This document shows, piece by piece, positions 8,505 to 16,492 of a stretch of 38,573 nucleotides of DNA. The stretch comes from Gemmatimonadota bacterium (GTDB taxonomy: Bacteria; Gemmatimonadota; Gemmatimonadetes; Gemmatimonadales; Gemmatimonadaceae), in NCBI GenBank assembly GCA_023249305.1, contig JAHFCU010000002.1, forward strand, positions 1-38,573, read 5' to 3'. The position numbers and the translations under genes were made by a program. How positions within the stretch are numbered: position 1 is the first letter of the stretch; every line of letters begins with the position of its first letter. The notes below the pieces were generated by a model. That model was not told the origin of the DNA. It ran no database searches and saw only the letters and a list, made by a program, of their open reading frames with translations.

Positions 8505-10238
8505 GTGCCATTGCCGAAGTCTCTCCGCTATCGCGTCCTGCTGCTCTTCGCAGTCCTCGCTGTAGGGCCGCTGCTCGCGCTCGGCGTGCTCGACTACGTC
8601 CGTGCGCGACACGCCGTGGAACGAATTGTGCTCGAGCAGACCGACCAACGCGCCAAACGCGCCGCGCAACTCCTGCTCGACCGGTACGCGCTGGTCGAAT
8701 CGGACGCCATCTTGCTCGGCGACAACGCTGAGACGCAGCGGTTACTGGCTGCGCTGCCGTCGGGTGATGCGGCGCGCATCGCCGCGGCGCGCATTCAAGT
8801 CGACACCTTCGTGAAGACGATCTGGGCCAACGCACGGCACGCGTATCGCTCAATCGAACTGCGGGATGAGCGCGGCGCGGTGCTCCTGCGCATGGCTGCC
8901 GATTCGCCGTCGACCGGCGACGTGCGAGATGCGGGCCTGCCGCCGTTCGAGCGTCCCATTGTGCCATCTGCCGGAGGGAAGACGACGGGGACGGTGGTCC
9001 TCGAGCCGCTCGGTCCGACCATGCTGCCGTCCAGCTTGGGCGCCCTGTCGTTCGGCCGCTCCGGCTATCTCCTCATCGTCGACAGCGCCGCACGGCACGT
9101 CGTGTACGATTCACGGGAGCCCGCCGCCGGCATGTCGGCTACGAGCGTATCCGTGCTCCTCGCAGAGCGCATTACGGCCCTCGGCACGGCGCAAAGCGCC
9201 TCGCTGCAGTACATGGAGCACGATTCGGTGCGAATCGCCTCGGTGGAGCGGGTCGCTGGAGCGGGGTGGACCGTGCTGTCGGCGGCGGCATTGCCCGAGT
9301 TCACTTCCGGACTCGCCGATGCGCGCCTCCGCGATCTCGCGCTCGTGGTGGCGATTGCCATTGCGGCAGCACTTGTCTTCATCGTGCTGATGGGCCGCGT
9401 CACCCGGCCGCTCGAAGAACTGACGCGCGCTGCGGGTGCAGTGGGGCAGGGCGATCTCTCGCCGCAACTTCCCGCCGCCTCTGATGACGAGGTTGGCACG
9501 CTCTCCGGCGCGTTCGACCACATGCTCCAGCGTGTGAGGTCGATGATGCTGGAGATCGAAGTCAGCCGGCAGCTTGCCGTGTTGGGCGAGTTCTCGGCGC
9601 AGTTGTCGCACGAGATTCGCAACCCGCTGACCTCGCTCAAGCTCAACCTGCAGGGACTCGCGCGCGACGTGAGACGCCGCAGCCTGCCCGAACGTGCCAG
9701 TCTTCCGCTCGAGACCTGCCTGCGCGAGGTGAACCGCCTCGATCATGTGGTGCGTGGCGTGCTCGAACTGGCGAAACCGCGTTCGACAGAACGCCAGTCG
9801 TGCAATATTCACCCGCTCGTGAAGCGCGTGCTGGATCTGCATGCGGCGCAACTGAAGGAGAATGACATCTTCGTCATCCGTGAGTTGTTCGCCGACCGCG
9901 ATGCCGTATGCGGAGACGAGGAACAGTTGGTAAGCCTCGTCACGAACCTCGTCATCAATGCCATTGAAGCGCAGCCGAACGGCGGGCACCTCTTGGTGCG
10001 CACGCGCGTCGACGGCGCGAATCTCGAGGTTATGCTAGCCGATGATGGAGCCGGGGTCTCGGCCGAAATCGCCGGCCGGATCTTCCGGCCATTCGTGAGC
10101 GACAAGCCTTCGGGTACCGGACTCGGCCTGGCGATGGCGCTGAATGTCGCCCGCGATCATGGCGGCGCGCTCTCGCTCACTCTGGCGCCGGACGGCTACT
10201 CGGGCGCGTGCTTCCTCGTCAAACTGCCACTCTCATGA
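8505..10238 (+). CDS. Membrane sensor histidine kinase (NtrB/AtoS-like)
   Basis: The 577-aa kinase phosphorylates itself on His and passes the phosphate to the overlapping response regulator. Order: TM helix 11-28; an extracytoplasmic sensor of about 250 residues (29-278), probably a Cache-type fold; TM helix 279-296; HAMP linker (297-350, RVTRPLEELTRAAGAV); H-box FSAQLSHEIRNPLTSLKL with the phosphoacceptor His369; N-box around Asn485; G1 DDGAGV (513-518); F-box RIFRPF; G2 GTGLGLA (537-543). All catalytic motifs are intact. The N-terminal HisKA/HATPase type and an NtrC-like partner place it in the NtrB/AtoS/ZraS group. The ligand is unknown. The GTG start has no clear Shine-Dalgarno sequence. 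The last codons overlap the regulator gene by 4 nt (ATGA). Confidence 0.93.
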   Translation: MPLPKSLRYRVLLLFAVLAVGPLLALGVLDYVRARHAVERIVLEQTDQRAKRAAQLLLDRYALVESDAILLGDNAETQRLLAALPSGDAARIAAARIQVDTFVKTIWANARHAYRSIELRDERGAVLLRMAADSPSTGDVRDAGLPPFERPIVPSAGGKTTGTVVLEPLGPTMLPSSLGALSFGRSGYLLIVDSAARHVVYDSREPAAGMSATSVSVLLAERITALGTAQSASLQYMEHDSVRIASVERVAGAGWTVLSAAALPEFTSGLADARLRDLALVVAIAIAAALVFIVLMGRVTRPLEELTRAAGAVGQGDLSPQLPAASDDEVGTLSGAFDHMLQRVRSMMLEIEVSRQLAVLGEFSAQLSHEIRNPLTSLKLNLQGLARDVRRRSLPERASLPLETCLREVNRLDHVVRGVLELAKPRSTERQSCNIHPLVKRVLDLHAAQLKENDIFVIRELFADRDAVCGDEEQLVSLVTNLVINAIEAQPNGGHLLVRTRVDGANLEVMLADDGAGVSAEIAGRIFRPFVSDKPSGTGLGLAMALNVARDHGGALSLTLAPDGYSGACFLVKLPLS

Positions 10239-11644
10239 CCGGCCCGTCCATCCTCGTCGTCGACGACGACCTCTCCATTCGCGAGACATTCCTGCGACAA
10301 CTTGCCACCGAAGGGTACAACGTGGCCGCGGCTGAGAGCGCCGAACGTGCCATGACGATGATCGCGCAGCGCCAAGTCGAGCCGGGGCTCATTCTCACGG
10401 ACCTTCGCATGCCGGGATTGAGCGGCCTCGAGCTGCTCGCGTGGCTGCGGGACCTGCCGCACGATGCCGATGTCATCATGATGACGGCGCACGAAGACAT
10501 GGAGACCGCGCTCGCCGCCATCAAGGGCGGGGCGTACGAGTTCCTCGTGAAGCCTCTCGACCTCGATCAGGTGGAACTGGTGATTGCACGCTGTTTCCGG
10601 GACCGCGGGGTGCGCCGGCGGATGCGCCACTTGGTAGCCGAGGCGGCCGAGCCATATGCGCTCAAGCGACTGGTGGGACGCGATCCGAAGATGATCGAGA
10701 TTTCGAAGACGATCGGCTCGCTGACGACAAATCGCGCGCCGGTGCTCATCCGCGGCGAAACAGGGACGGGGAAGGAAGTAATTGCCCGTACGATTCACTA
10801 CAACTCGCCGGCGGCCGAGGAGCCGTTCGTCGCGATCAACTGCACGGCGATTCCCGAGCCGCTGCTCGAGAGCGAACTGTTCGGACACGTGCGCGGCGCG
10901 TTCACCGGGGCGAGCGCTGATCGCAAAGGGCGCTTTGAGTTGGCCGGAAGCGGGACTGTCTTCCTCGACGAGATTGGCGACGTGAGTCCTGTCTTCCAAG
11001 CGAAGCTCCTGCGCGTGCTGCAGGACGGCGAGTTCTACCCGGTGGGCGCGGAGCGTGCGCGTCGGACAACCGCGCGAGTGATGGCGGCGACGCATCGTCC
11101 GCTTGAGGAACTGGTGCGCGAAGGAAAGTTTCGCGAAGACCTGTACTTCCGCTTGCGGGTGGTGGAGATCGTGATTCCGCCGCTGCGGGAGCGGCGTGGC
11201 GACATTCGGGCAATTGCGACGGCGTTAGCGACGCGCATCGGCCACGAGCTGCACAAGGACGTCATTCTCGCTGAACCCGTGCTGCGGGCGCTCGAACGGT
11301 ACGACTGGCCGGGTAACGTGCGTGAACTGGAGAACACGCTCACGCGCGCGGCGGTGCTCGCGCGCACATCGGCCATCGCCATCGAGGATCTTTCGTTCGG
11401 GTCCATGGCTACGGCGCCGCGCGAAGCGCCAAGGGACCTCACGCTCGACGCGGCGATGCTGGACCATGTGGAGCGCGTGCTCGCGCAGACGGGCGGCAAC
11501 AAGCGGCAGGCGGCGCTGCTGCTCGACATCTCGCGGCAGCGGCTCGACCGGATCCTGGCGCGGGACGCGGGTGCGATTCGCAACAATGGTGGGAGTGAAT
11601 CACTGCCGGGCGACCAGCCGACATCGGCGCCGGATTCGGAGTAA
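10235..11644 (+). CDS. NtrC-family sigma-54-dependent response regulator
   Basis: This is a 469-aa bacterial enhancer-binding protein. The ATG at 10235 overlaps the kinase stop (ATGA) and begins directly at the receiver domain, so it is preferred over the in-frame start 27 nt upstream. The receiver (1-120) has acidic pocket D10-D12, phosphoacceptor Asp56 in LTDLRMPG and Lys106. The AAA+ domain has Walker A GETGTGKE (174-181), the sigma-54-contacting GAFTGA loop (221-226), Walker B FLDEIGD (243-249) and WPGNVRELEN (358-367). A Fis-type helix-turn-helix (about 420-441, GGNKRQAALLLDISRQRL) ends the fold, followed by a short polar tail. With an intact GAFTGA it should activate sigma-54 holoenzyme. 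Targets are unknown, but a -24/-12-like sequence lies just downstream. Confidence 0.96.
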   Translation: MTGPSILVVDDDLSIRETFLRQLATEGYNVAAAESAERAMTMIAQRQVEPGLILTDLRMPGLSGLELLAWLRDLPHDADVIMMTAHEDMETALAAIKGGAYEFLVKPLDLDQVELVIARCFRDRGVRRRMRHLVAEAAEPYALKRLVGRDPKMIEISKTIGSLTTNRAPVLIRGETGTGKEVIARTIHYNSPAAEEPFVAINCTAIPEPLLESELFGHVRGAFTGASADRKGRFELAGSGTVFLDEIGDVSPVFQAKLLRVLQDGEFYPVGAERARRTTARVMAATHRPLEELVREGKFREDLYFRLRVVEIVIPPLRERRGDIRAIATALATRIGHELHKDVILAEPVLRALERYDWPGNVRELENTLTRAAVLARTSAIAIEDLSFGSMATAPREAPRDLTLDAAMLDHVERVLAQTGGNKRQAALLLDISRQRLDRILARDAGAIRNNGGSESLPGDQPTSAPDSE

Positions 11645-11648
11645 GTCG

Positions 11649-11698
11649 TTGCCGTTGGGGCAATTGCCGTTTTGAAGGCCCGTGGCATTGGACTTGAT
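11649..11698 (+). promoter_or_regulatory. Candidate sigma-54 (-24/-12) promoter with upstream repeat
   Basis: TGGCATTGGACTTGAT (11683-11698) matches the sigma-54 consensus TGGCAC-N5-TTGC at the -24 TGGCA and -12 TTG with correct spacing, but the last G-C is G-A. Just upstream are two copies of TTGCCGTT (11649-11656, 11664-11671) and the palindrome GGCAATTGCC (11659-11668). They lie too close to the -24 box for a typical enhancer. The position between a sigma-54 activator and a secreted-protein gene is suggestive only. Confidence 0.35.
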
Positions 11699-11732
11699 GC
11701 GTGAGAGGCATGACTCTCACCCCGGAGCGTTC

Positions 11733-13712
11733 ATGAAACGCACTCTGATCGTCGCCTTGACTGCAGTCGCGATCTGTTCGTTGTCGGCGGCCGCGCAGCG
11801 ATCGGACCCCGCGACCTCCAGCGGCGACGCGAAACTGCTTCTAAAGCTCGACTCGGCTGACGTGAAGCAGGCCAACGTGTCTCCGGACGGAAAGTGGCTT
11901 GTCTTCTCGCGTTCGGATGGAGTAAGCGAGTCCTCGTCCATCTGGATGGCTTTGCTCGCGGATCCAAAGCCGTTCCGGATCACGTCGGGCGGCTACACCG
12001 ATCTCTGGCCGACCGTGTCGCCCACGCTCGACCGGATCTTCTTCGTTTCAAACAGACCCAACCGCGGCGCCACCTCGCCGGCGAAATGGGTGATGTCGAT
12101 CCCGATCGACAAGAAGAGCGGCCTCCCGACTGGTCCGGCGCGGCAGGTCACCACTGATACCGTGCAGGTGCTGACCCCCACCGGAATCTCGCCCGACGGC
12201 AAGTGGTTGGCGTACGAGATCGAAGGACGCCCGCATCGTATCCGTATGGTGCCGACGAACGGGGGCAAAGCCCGCACCGTCCTGCCGCTCAATTTCATCG
12301 GCCGGTTTCGCGGTGACTTGGGCTTCACCGCTGACGGGAAGAACCTCGTGTTTGCGGATAGCGGGGGTCTCATGGTGCGGGAGGTATCGATAGACGGCGG
12401 GCCCGTTCATACGCTTACGCGAAATCGTGGCGAAGGAACGTGGGTGGGACCAATGGTAGGCCATGACGATCGATGGGTTCTCCTGACGCGCGGAGCAAAC
12501 GACGGAACATGGGAGTTGCTTGGCAAGGACGGAACCAGTCTTGGTGTCGCCTCAATCGACCTTCGCCTGGCTCCATCGAAACGAGTCGACGGCCGCGGCG
12601 TCCTCGGTGTCAAGAACGACTGGTGGTGGATGCTGAGACGCCTGGCCATCGAGGGAGGCGACGCTCGCATCGTATCGGCTGCACAACCTGCCATGCCGTT
12701 CGAGGTGACAGCGTCCGGTGCGATCTTGTCGAGCCGCAACCGCAGGGTGGTGCTCTTTCCACTCCTTTACGGGAGCGCGAGTAGGGACGCACTTACCCTC
12801 GTGACCACGCCCTCCGACGGAGGGCCGGCAAAGGAAGTGTCACTCGGCACGGAGATGAACTGGATTCTCGGCCGGATTCCCGGCAGTGAATTCCTGTTCG
12901 TGACAGGCACGGCAAACTTGAAGGATTCCACGGCGTCCGCCTATCTGGTGGACTCCAGGACGGGTGCCGCACGGCTGCTCAGCACGGCCTCCGGTCCGTG
13001 GGCACCGGGTGACCCGTGGTGCTGCTATGGCCCCACCGGCACGATCCTCGGGTTCGCCGACAAACATGGCGTCACGGTGGACATCAAGATGTTCGATGAA
13101 ACGGGCGCGACACGGCTCTTCCGGACGATGCCGTTGAAGGAGTACCGGCACATGCACAACCTGAACATCCACGGCTCGCTCATGGCATGGACGGATTCAA
13201 CAGGTCCGACCGAGACCTCGGTGTACGTCGCGCGTGGAGCGAGCGGTGCTCCCGCGCACATCGGCACGGTCACCGTTGCCAATCAGAGCAAAGTGGACGT
13301 GAACATGAAATGGTCGCCGAGCGGCAGGAAGCTCGCGCTTGCATTTCCCGACGGATCGAGAAGGGACTCCGCGACGACCGTGGCCGTCTTCGACATCACG
13401 CCGGATGGGTTGGCGAACGGCTCGCCGGTGCGGCTCGATGCTGGCGTCTACTCGTCCTACGCGGACATGATGTGGTTGGCCGACGAAAGCGCAGTTGTCC
13501 TGCTCAAGATGAGTCCAGCGAAAAACTGGGCAACGAGCATCGTGCGCCGCCCGCTCGATCCAAGACAGTCGCTCGTCACGCTCGTTCCGGAGAGCCAGTC
13601 GCTGAACGACATGTTCTTGTCGGCTGATGGGCGGTTCGTGTACTTCAATGAAACTGTGCGCGGTGGCGCCTCGATCTGGTCGGCAGAGTTCAAGCTGGTG
13701 AAGAAGCCGTAG
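11733..13712 (+). CDS. Secreted TolB-like (PD40/WD40) beta-propeller protein
   Basis: The 659-aa product starts at the ATG at 11733, which has GGAG 5 nt upstream and opens a clean signal peptide (MKRTLIVALTAVAICSLSAAAQ); an in-frame start at 11682 would bury it. The mature protein carries repeated PD40-type blades, seen as VSPDGKWLVFSRSDG, ISPDGKWLAYEIEG, WSPSGRKLALAFPDG and LSADGRFVYFNE, spread over its length. There is no C-terminal alpha/beta-hydrolase domain, so it is not a complete S9 prolyl oligopeptidase. A periplasmic or surface binding scaffold is the most that can be inferred. It lies 88 nt after the sigma-54 regulator, and a hairpin at 13738 follows it. Confidence 0.8.
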   Translation: MKRTLIVALTAVAICSLSAAAQRSDPATSSGDAKLLLKLDSADVKQANVSPDGKWLVFSRSDGVSESSSIWMALLADPKPFRITSGGYTDLWPTVSPTLDRIFFVSNRPNRGATSPAKWVMSIPIDKKSGLPTGPARQVTTDTVQVLTPTGISPDGKWLAYEIEGRPHRIRMVPTNGGKARTVLPLNFIGRFRGDLGFTADGKNLVFADSGGLMVREVSIDGGPVHTLTRNRGEGTWVGPMVGHDDRWVLLTRGANDGTWELLGKDGTSLGVASIDLRLAPSKRVDGRGVLGVKNDWWWMLRRLAIEGGDARIVSAAQPAMPFEVTASGAILSSRNRRVVLFPLLYGSASRDALTLVTTPSDGGPAKEVSLGTEMNWILGRIPGSEFLFVTGTANLKDSTASAYLVDSRTGAARLLSTASGPWAPGDPWCCYGPTGTILGFADKHGVTVDIKMFDETGATRLFRTMPLKEYRHMHNLNIHGSLMAWTDSTGPTETSVYVARGASGAPAHIGTVTVANQSKVDVNMKWSPSGRKLALAFPDGSRRDSATTVAVFDITPDGLANGSPVRLDAGVYSSYADMMWLADESAVVLLKMSPAKNWATSIVRRPLDPRQSLVTLVPESQSLNDMFLSADGRFVYFNETVRGGASIWSAEFKLVKKP

Positions 13713-13737
13713 CGGCGGCATTGCCCGTACAATCGAG

Positions 13738-13775
13738 GGGACGCTCACCGATGTTCGGGGGCGTCCCTTCCTCTT
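13738..13775 (+). terminator. Probable terminator between convergent propeller gene and queG
   Basis: A 7-bp stem GGGACGC (13738-13744) / GCGTCCC (13761-13767) with a 16-nt loop is followed by the pyrimidine-rich TTCCTCTT. It lies 25 nt after the propeller-gene stop and just before the queG stop codon, as expected between converging genes. Confidence 0.55.
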
Positions 13776-14709
13776 ACCTGATGCGCGTGTTGCCCACGAC
13801 CGCCGCCGCATTCCGCTTTATACCCACCAGCTTGGCGCGTGCCAGCGGCGTGTCGCCAAACCGCGCCTTGAACGTTGCATCATCCATTGACGCGAACGCG
13901 CGCAGCTCCGGCTCGACGAGTTCTGGCCGCGGCATGAACGCGGGCTCGGTGGCCGGCCGCGAGAACTTCATATTCCACGGGCACACGTCCTGGCAGATGT
14001 CACAGCCAAACAGATGGCCGCCGACCATCGCGGCCTGCTCCGGCGTATGGGGGCCCTTCAGTTCGATCGTCAGATACGAAATGCACCGCCGCGCGTCGAG
14101 CACGCGCGGTGCCACGAATGCCTGCGTCGGGCAGGCGTCCAAACAGGCCGTGCAACTTCCGCAGTGATCGCTCGCAAACGGAGAGTCGGCCTCCAGTGCG
14201 AAGTCGAGGAAGAGCGCGCCGAGAAAGAAGAATGAGCCCAACTTCGGGTTGATGAGCAGTGTGTTCTTTCCGAACCAGCCCAGCCCGGCACGATGTGCGA
14301 GGTCCCGCTCGAGTACGGGACCGCTGTCCACGAACGAGCGGCCCTTCACCTCGCCGAGTTCGCCTTGCGCCCACGTGAGCAGCGCATCGAGCTTGTCCCA
14401 CATCACGCGGTGGTAATCACTGAAGCGCGCGTAGCGGGAGATGAGCCCCGCCGGTTGCGTGCCGCCGTAGTTCAGGGCGACGACGAGCGCGCTGACCATT
14501 CCCTCGACGGGACGCCGTGTATCACGTCGCAATTCCGCGCCGCGCTCGAGATACGCCATCTCGCCGTGATAGCCCCTGGCGAGCCACGCATCGAACTGCC
14601 CGATAGAGTCGGGCGTGCCCAGCGTGGCGATCCCCGTGAGATCGAACCCCGCCGCGTAGGCCTGTGTCTTGAGGCGATGCTCGAAGCCTGTGGGGAGTGG
14701 CCGGCTCAC
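13774..14709 (-). CDS. queG: Epoxyqueuosine reductase
   Basis: QueG performs the last step of queuosine synthesis, reducing epoxyqueuosine in the wobble position of tRNA with a cobalamin and two [4Fe-4S] clusters. The 311-aa product carries the expected double ferredoxin signature CGSCTACLDACP followed by CDICQDVCPWN, plus conserved segments ALNYGG, KGRSFVDSGPVLERDLA and GWFGKNTLLI. The GTG at 14709 is chosen because it overlaps the stop of the upstream small gene (GTGA) and opens shortly before the first conserved helix; the frame is open for 54 more codons upstream but that sequence is the shadow of the small gene. No other queuosine gene is nearby and no preQ1-type leader can fit. Confidence 0.95.
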   Translation of the reverse strand: MSRPLPTGFEHRLKTQAYAAGFDLTGIATLGTPDSIGQFDAWLARGYHGEMAYLERGAELRRDTRRPVEGMVSALVVALNYGGTQPAGLISRYARFSDYHRVMWDKLDALLTWAQGELGEVKGRSFVDSGPVLERDLAHRAGLGWFGKNTLLINPKLGSFFFLGALFLDFALEADSPFASDHCGSCTACLDACPTQAFVAPRVLDARRCISYLTIELKGPHTPEQAAMVGGHLFGCDICQDVCPWNMKFSRPATEPAFMPRPELVEPELRAFASMDDATFKARFGDTPLARAKLVGIKRNAAAVVGNTRIR

Positions 14710-14954
14710 GGATGGTGCCGCGTCCACCGCGCGTAGCGCAGCACGTCGGCGACCGGCGGGACGACATCCTCGCTGCCGTAGGCCGTGTACATCCGCCACC
14801 GCAGATACGTGCGGTCGGGCCACGGAATGAACGGGAAGCGTGCCCACCAGTTGCGACGGCGATACCGCCACCAGACCCGCGTGAGATCAGCCGCGACCGC
14901 TGGATTGACCAGCGCGCGCAGCTTGAGGGCGATGAGGAGGCGGAGCCAAAGCAC
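14706..14954 (-). CDS. Small uncharacterised protein coupled to queG
   Basis: The 82-aa product is rich in Trp, Arg and Tyr (WWRYRRRNWWARFPFIPWPD, then YLRWRMYTAYGSED) and has no signal peptide or clear membrane helix. Its TGA overlaps the queG GTG by 4 nt, so it is very probably a real translated gene in the same operon. The segment PDRTYLRWRMYTAYG resembles, from memory, short unannotated proteins in other high-GC phyla, but I cannot name a family. The GTG start abuts repeat element A, so the true start could lie elsewhere. Function unknown. Confidence 0.7.
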   Translation of the reverse strand: MLWLRLLIALKLRALVNPAVAADLTRVWWRYRRRNWWARFPFIPWPDRTYLRWRMYTAYGSEDVVPPVADVLRYARWTRHHP

Positions 14955-15087
14955 AGATGGAAGATGGGGGATGGAAGATGGGAGAGGGAAGACGGGAGAT
15001 CGGGTTACTCGCGCGGGTCTTCCTGCCTCGGCCCCATGCTCCTAACGTGTATCCATGGAATCACCTATCTCCCGCCTCCCATCTTCC
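14955..15087. repeat. GGGAGAT-heptad inverted-repeat element, copy A
   Basis: A purine-rich left arm (14955-15003) made of imperfect 7-nt units (GATGGAA, GATGGGG, GATGGGA and similar) is mirrored by a pyrimidine-rich right arm (15067-15087). GGAAGATGGGAG (14973-14984) is exactly complementary to 15076-15087, and GACGGGAGAT (14991-15000) pairs with 15067-15076 except for one base. The unpaired core is about 63-66 nt. The element fills the divergent gap between the small queG-linked gene and the acyltransferase, and its right arm overlaps the first codons of the latter. A 16-nt stretch of the right arm (15068-15083) equals the reverse complement of 33021-33036 in copy C. Confidence 0.8.
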
Positions 15088-16403
15088 AGCTGATCTTGTC
15101 CATCCCCGGCCTCATGCCCCTCATCTCGCGTCTCGCGACGCGCGCTTACTACCGCTACACGGTAGGTGGCGCGCGCGTCCCTGCCGCGGGACCGGTACTG
15201 CTAGTGGCCAACCACAACAACGGTTTGTTGGATCCGGCCTTCGTGACCGTCGCGGCGCAGCGCGAGGTGCAGTTCCTAGCGAAGTCCCCGCTCTTCACAC
15301 ATCAGATGATCGGCTGGCTCGTGAAAGCCGTGGGATCCATTCCGGTCTACCGCGCGCAGGACGATCGGCGCCTGCTCGGCCAGAACCGCGACATCTTCAA
15401 TGCGGTGCACGAAGCCCTCGGGCGCGGCGCCGCGGTCGGCATCTTCCCTGAAGGCACGAGCCACTCGGGATCGCGGCTCTCGCCCATCAAGACGGGGGCC
15501 GCACGCATCGCACTCGGCGCCGTGAAGCATATCGGCGGCGCGTTCCCCATCGTTCCCGTCGGGCTCGTCTTTCGCGACCGAAACAGCGTGCGCAGCGAAG
15601 TGCGCGTTGTCGTCGGTGATCCCTTCGACTGGAGCGACCTCGCCAGCCGCAGCGACGAGAAGTTTGCGGTGCGCGAACTCACCAAGCGCATTGACGGTGC
15701 GATGCGCACCGTCACGCTGAATCTCGACTCATGGGAAGACGCGGCGCTGGTGCACGTCGCCGAGCAGATCTGGGCCGCCGAGCAGGGCTCGCCGCGCGAC
15801 TCGGAGTCGACCGTCTCACGGCTCGCACTCACGGCCAGCGTCCTCCAGCGGTTCCGGCTGCGCGGCGACGCGGAGTGGCAGGACACGGCGCGCGAGCTGC
15901 GGGCGCACGCGCGCATGCTGCAGCGCATGGGACTGTCGCCTCAGGCGCTCAAGGAAGACGTGCGCTTGACGGCGGCCTTGCGCTGGCTGTTGATGCGGCT
16001 GCCGCTGTTGGCCGCCCTGCCCCTTGCCGCGCTTGCGCTGCTCGTCTACTGGCCGCCGCTAGCCGGGGCGCGCTGGGTCTCGAAGCACACAGGCGAAGGA
16101 CCTGACTCACAGACGACGTACCACGTGCTCGGCGTCGCGCTCTTCTGCACGATCTGGACGCTAGTGCTGGCCGGCGCGGCCGCATGGGTACTCGGCTGGG
16201 CGTGGGGACTTGGCGTGTTCCTCTTCCTGCCAGTGGCTGGCGCGGGCGCCGGCGTGGTGGCCGAGCGCCGCCGCCTCCGCTGGATGGCGGTGCGCCGGTT
16301 CTTCGTGCGGCATCTGCACCGACGGCGCCTGGGCCGCATGCGCGCGCGACAGATCGCAATCGCGGCGCACCTCAACGAGTTACTCGAGATCGGCACGCAG
16401 TAG
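15036..16403 (+). CDS. PlsC-like phospholipid/glycerolipid acyltransferase
   Basis: The product transfers an acyl chain to a glycerol-phosphate-type acceptor at the inner membrane. From the ATG at 15036 it has 455 residues. The motif VANHNNGLLDP (His60, Asp66) has five residues between His and Asp rather than the usual four, a spacing I recall from yeast-type glycerol-3-phosphate acyltransferases. The second motif FPEGTSHSGSRLSPIKTGAARIAL (glycine/glutamate block at 137-140) and SIPVYR are also present. Two hydrophobic regions near residues 310-335 and 360-405 anchor the C-terminus, which ends in a basic tail. The start is uncertain: residues 11-17 from this ATG are encoded by repeat element A, and the ATG at 15114 (MPLISRLATRAYYR) would avoid it. 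Neither has a good Shine-Dalgarno sequence. Confidence 0.88.
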   Translation: MLLTCIHGITYLPPPIFQLILSIPGLMPLISRLATRAYYRYTVGGARVPAAGPVLLVANHNNGLLDPAFVTVAAQREVQFLAKSPLFTHQMIGWLVKAVGSIPVYRAQDDRRLLGQNRDIFNAVHEALGRGAAVGIFPEGTSHSGSRLSPIKTGAARIALGAVKHIGGAFPIVPVGLVFRDRNSVRSEVRVVVGDPFDWSDLASRSDEKFAVRELTKRIDGAMRTVTLNLDSWEDAALVHVAEQIWAAEQGSPRDSESTVSRLALTASVLQRFRLRGDAEWQDTARELRAHARMLQRMGLSPQALKEDVRLTAALRWLLMRLPLLAALPLAALALLVYWPPLAGARWVSKHTGEGPDSQTTYHVLGVALFCTIWTLVLAGAAAWVLGWAWGLGVFLFLPVAGAGAGVVAERRRLRWMAVRRFFVRHLHRRRLGRMRARQIAIAAHLNELLEIGTQ

Positions 16404-16420
16404 CGCCGCGGGTCGCGGCG
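16404..16420 (+). terminator. Small GC hairpin after the acyltransferase stop
   Basis: CGCCGC (16404-16409) pairs with GCGGCG (16415-16420) around a 5-nt loop immediately after the TAG. No U tract follows, so termination here would be weak or Rho-assisted. Confidence 0.3.
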
Positions 16421-16492
16421 AATCACGACGGCAAGTAAACTGCATCACCACGCCGCGCGCATGCCGGCGCGGTTGCCCTGGTCACTCACACC

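Noticed and set aside
14709-14954. A preQ1 riboswitch before queG
   Set aside because: queG starts inside the stop codon of the gene before it, so no leader exists; upstream of the small gene there is only the repeat element.
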